Part shown: piece after piece, positions 15,668 through 15,965 of the stretch
How the letters are laid out: the number at the start of each line of letters is the position of its first letter
How positions within the stretch are numbered: position 1 is the stretch's first letter
Assembly (NCBI GenBank): GCA_021545665.1
Contig: JAJRTX010000275.1
Coordinates: forward strand, 1 to 15,965
Length of the DNA stretch: 15,965 nt
Origin: Zetaproteobacteria bacterium
GTDB taxonomy: Bacteria; Pseudomonadota; Zetaproteobacteria; Mariprofundales; Mariprofundaceae
Direction of reading: 5' to 3'
The notes under the pieces: generated by a model
What the model saw: the letters and a program-made list of their open reading frames with translations, nothing else
What the model was told of the DNA's origin: nothing
Database searches by the model: none
Made by a program: the position numbers and the translations under genes

Positions 15668-15711
15668 ATCGAACAATGGATTTTTATGGCATAATTGGCT
15701 GAATGTTCGAT
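15668..15711. repeat. 8-bp inverted repeat downstream of the DUF2285-like gene
   Basis: ATCGAACA (15668-15675) is mirrored by TGTTCGAT (15704-15711) across 28 bases. The first arm begins two bases after the small gene's stop. It could be a weak hairpin or arms of a recombination site. Confidence 0.35.
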
Positions 15712-15716
15712 TCACG

Positions 15717-15737
15717 GTGACTACATAGTGACTACAT
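15717..15737 (+). repeat. Tandem direct repeat GTGACTACAT, 11-base period
   Basis: Two exact copies of GTGACTACAT (15717-15726 and 15728-15737) are separated by one base. The 11-base spacing equals about one helical turn, which would put two bound proteins on the same DNA face. It lies between the small DUF2285-like gene and the tRNA, in otherwise AT-rich DNA with no gene. Confidence 0.6.
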
Positions 15738-15804
15738 GAGCATCAAAACATAAATTCATTTTTGATTGTTATTACAAATAATCATTATAAATCAAATAGT
15801 TATT

Positions 15805-15881
<77 letters not shown>

Positions 15882-15885
15882 TTAG

Positions 15886-15904
15886 GGTTGAAATCAATTC
15901 AACC
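15886..15904. repeat. Inverted repeat GGTTGAA/TTCAACC upstream of the tRNA
   Basis: GGTTGAA (15886-15892) and TTCAACC (15898-15904) pair across five bases, four bases from the 5' end of the tRNA gene. A second hairpin, ATTGCTT/AAGCAAT with a five-base loop, lies near 15912-15930. These may be processing or regulatory structures in the tRNA leader, or the end of a gene beyond the window. Confidence 0.4.
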
Positions 15905-15965
15905 TGATGGATTGCTTAAGCGAAGCAATTCCATGTTCTGTCTTTGTTATATTACCATCCCGGTA

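Overview
The window looks like chromosomal DNA of a moderate-GC alphaproteobacterium, judged by eye. The clues are the initiator tRNA near the right edge, a small DUF2285-type protein beside it, and non-hydrolysing epimerase and CgeB-like surface-sugar genes on the left. I could not run a database search, so the lineage is an inference.

Left region (1-3277, + strand): the tail of an unidentified gene, a UDP-GlcNAc 2-epimerase (wecB type), a decayed IS3-family transposase fragment with three stop codons, and a CgeB-like glycosyltransferase. This reads as the edge of a surface polysaccharide or glycosylation locus that has taken a transposon hit.

Centre (3417-12778, - strand): seven genes packed head to tail, starting from HMG-CoA reductase. 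In order of transcription they are HMG-CoA reductase, a UbiA-type prenyltransferase, a rifampicin-phosphotransferase/PEP-synthase-like enzyme, a BtaA-like (DUF3419) aminocarboxypropyl transferase, a phytol/dolichol-kinase-like membrane protein, a GNAT-like acyltransferase and an OleC-like AMP-forming ligase. The first four junctions are 4-base stop/start overlaps (ATGA, GTGA, ATGA, TTGA). The fifth is a 1-base overlap and the sixth a 10-base gap. Such tight coupling suggests one pathway, probably an isoprenoid-derived, phosphorylated or amino-acid-decorated lipid or small molecule. I do not recognise this combination as a described pathway.

Right region (12940-15666, + strand): diverging from the HMG-CoA reductase across a 161-base promoter region are a PAPS-dependent sulfotransferase and a cytochrome P450. 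They are plausible tailoring enzymes of the same pathway. A short DUF2285-like reading frame follows, with a doubtful start. Then come AT-rich DNA with a tandem 11-base repeat and an initiator tRNA-Met gene on the - strand, a possible boundary of an accessory island.

The main candidate for a new system is the seven-gene operon together with the divergent sulfotransferase/P450 pair. Its product cannot be read from the sequence.
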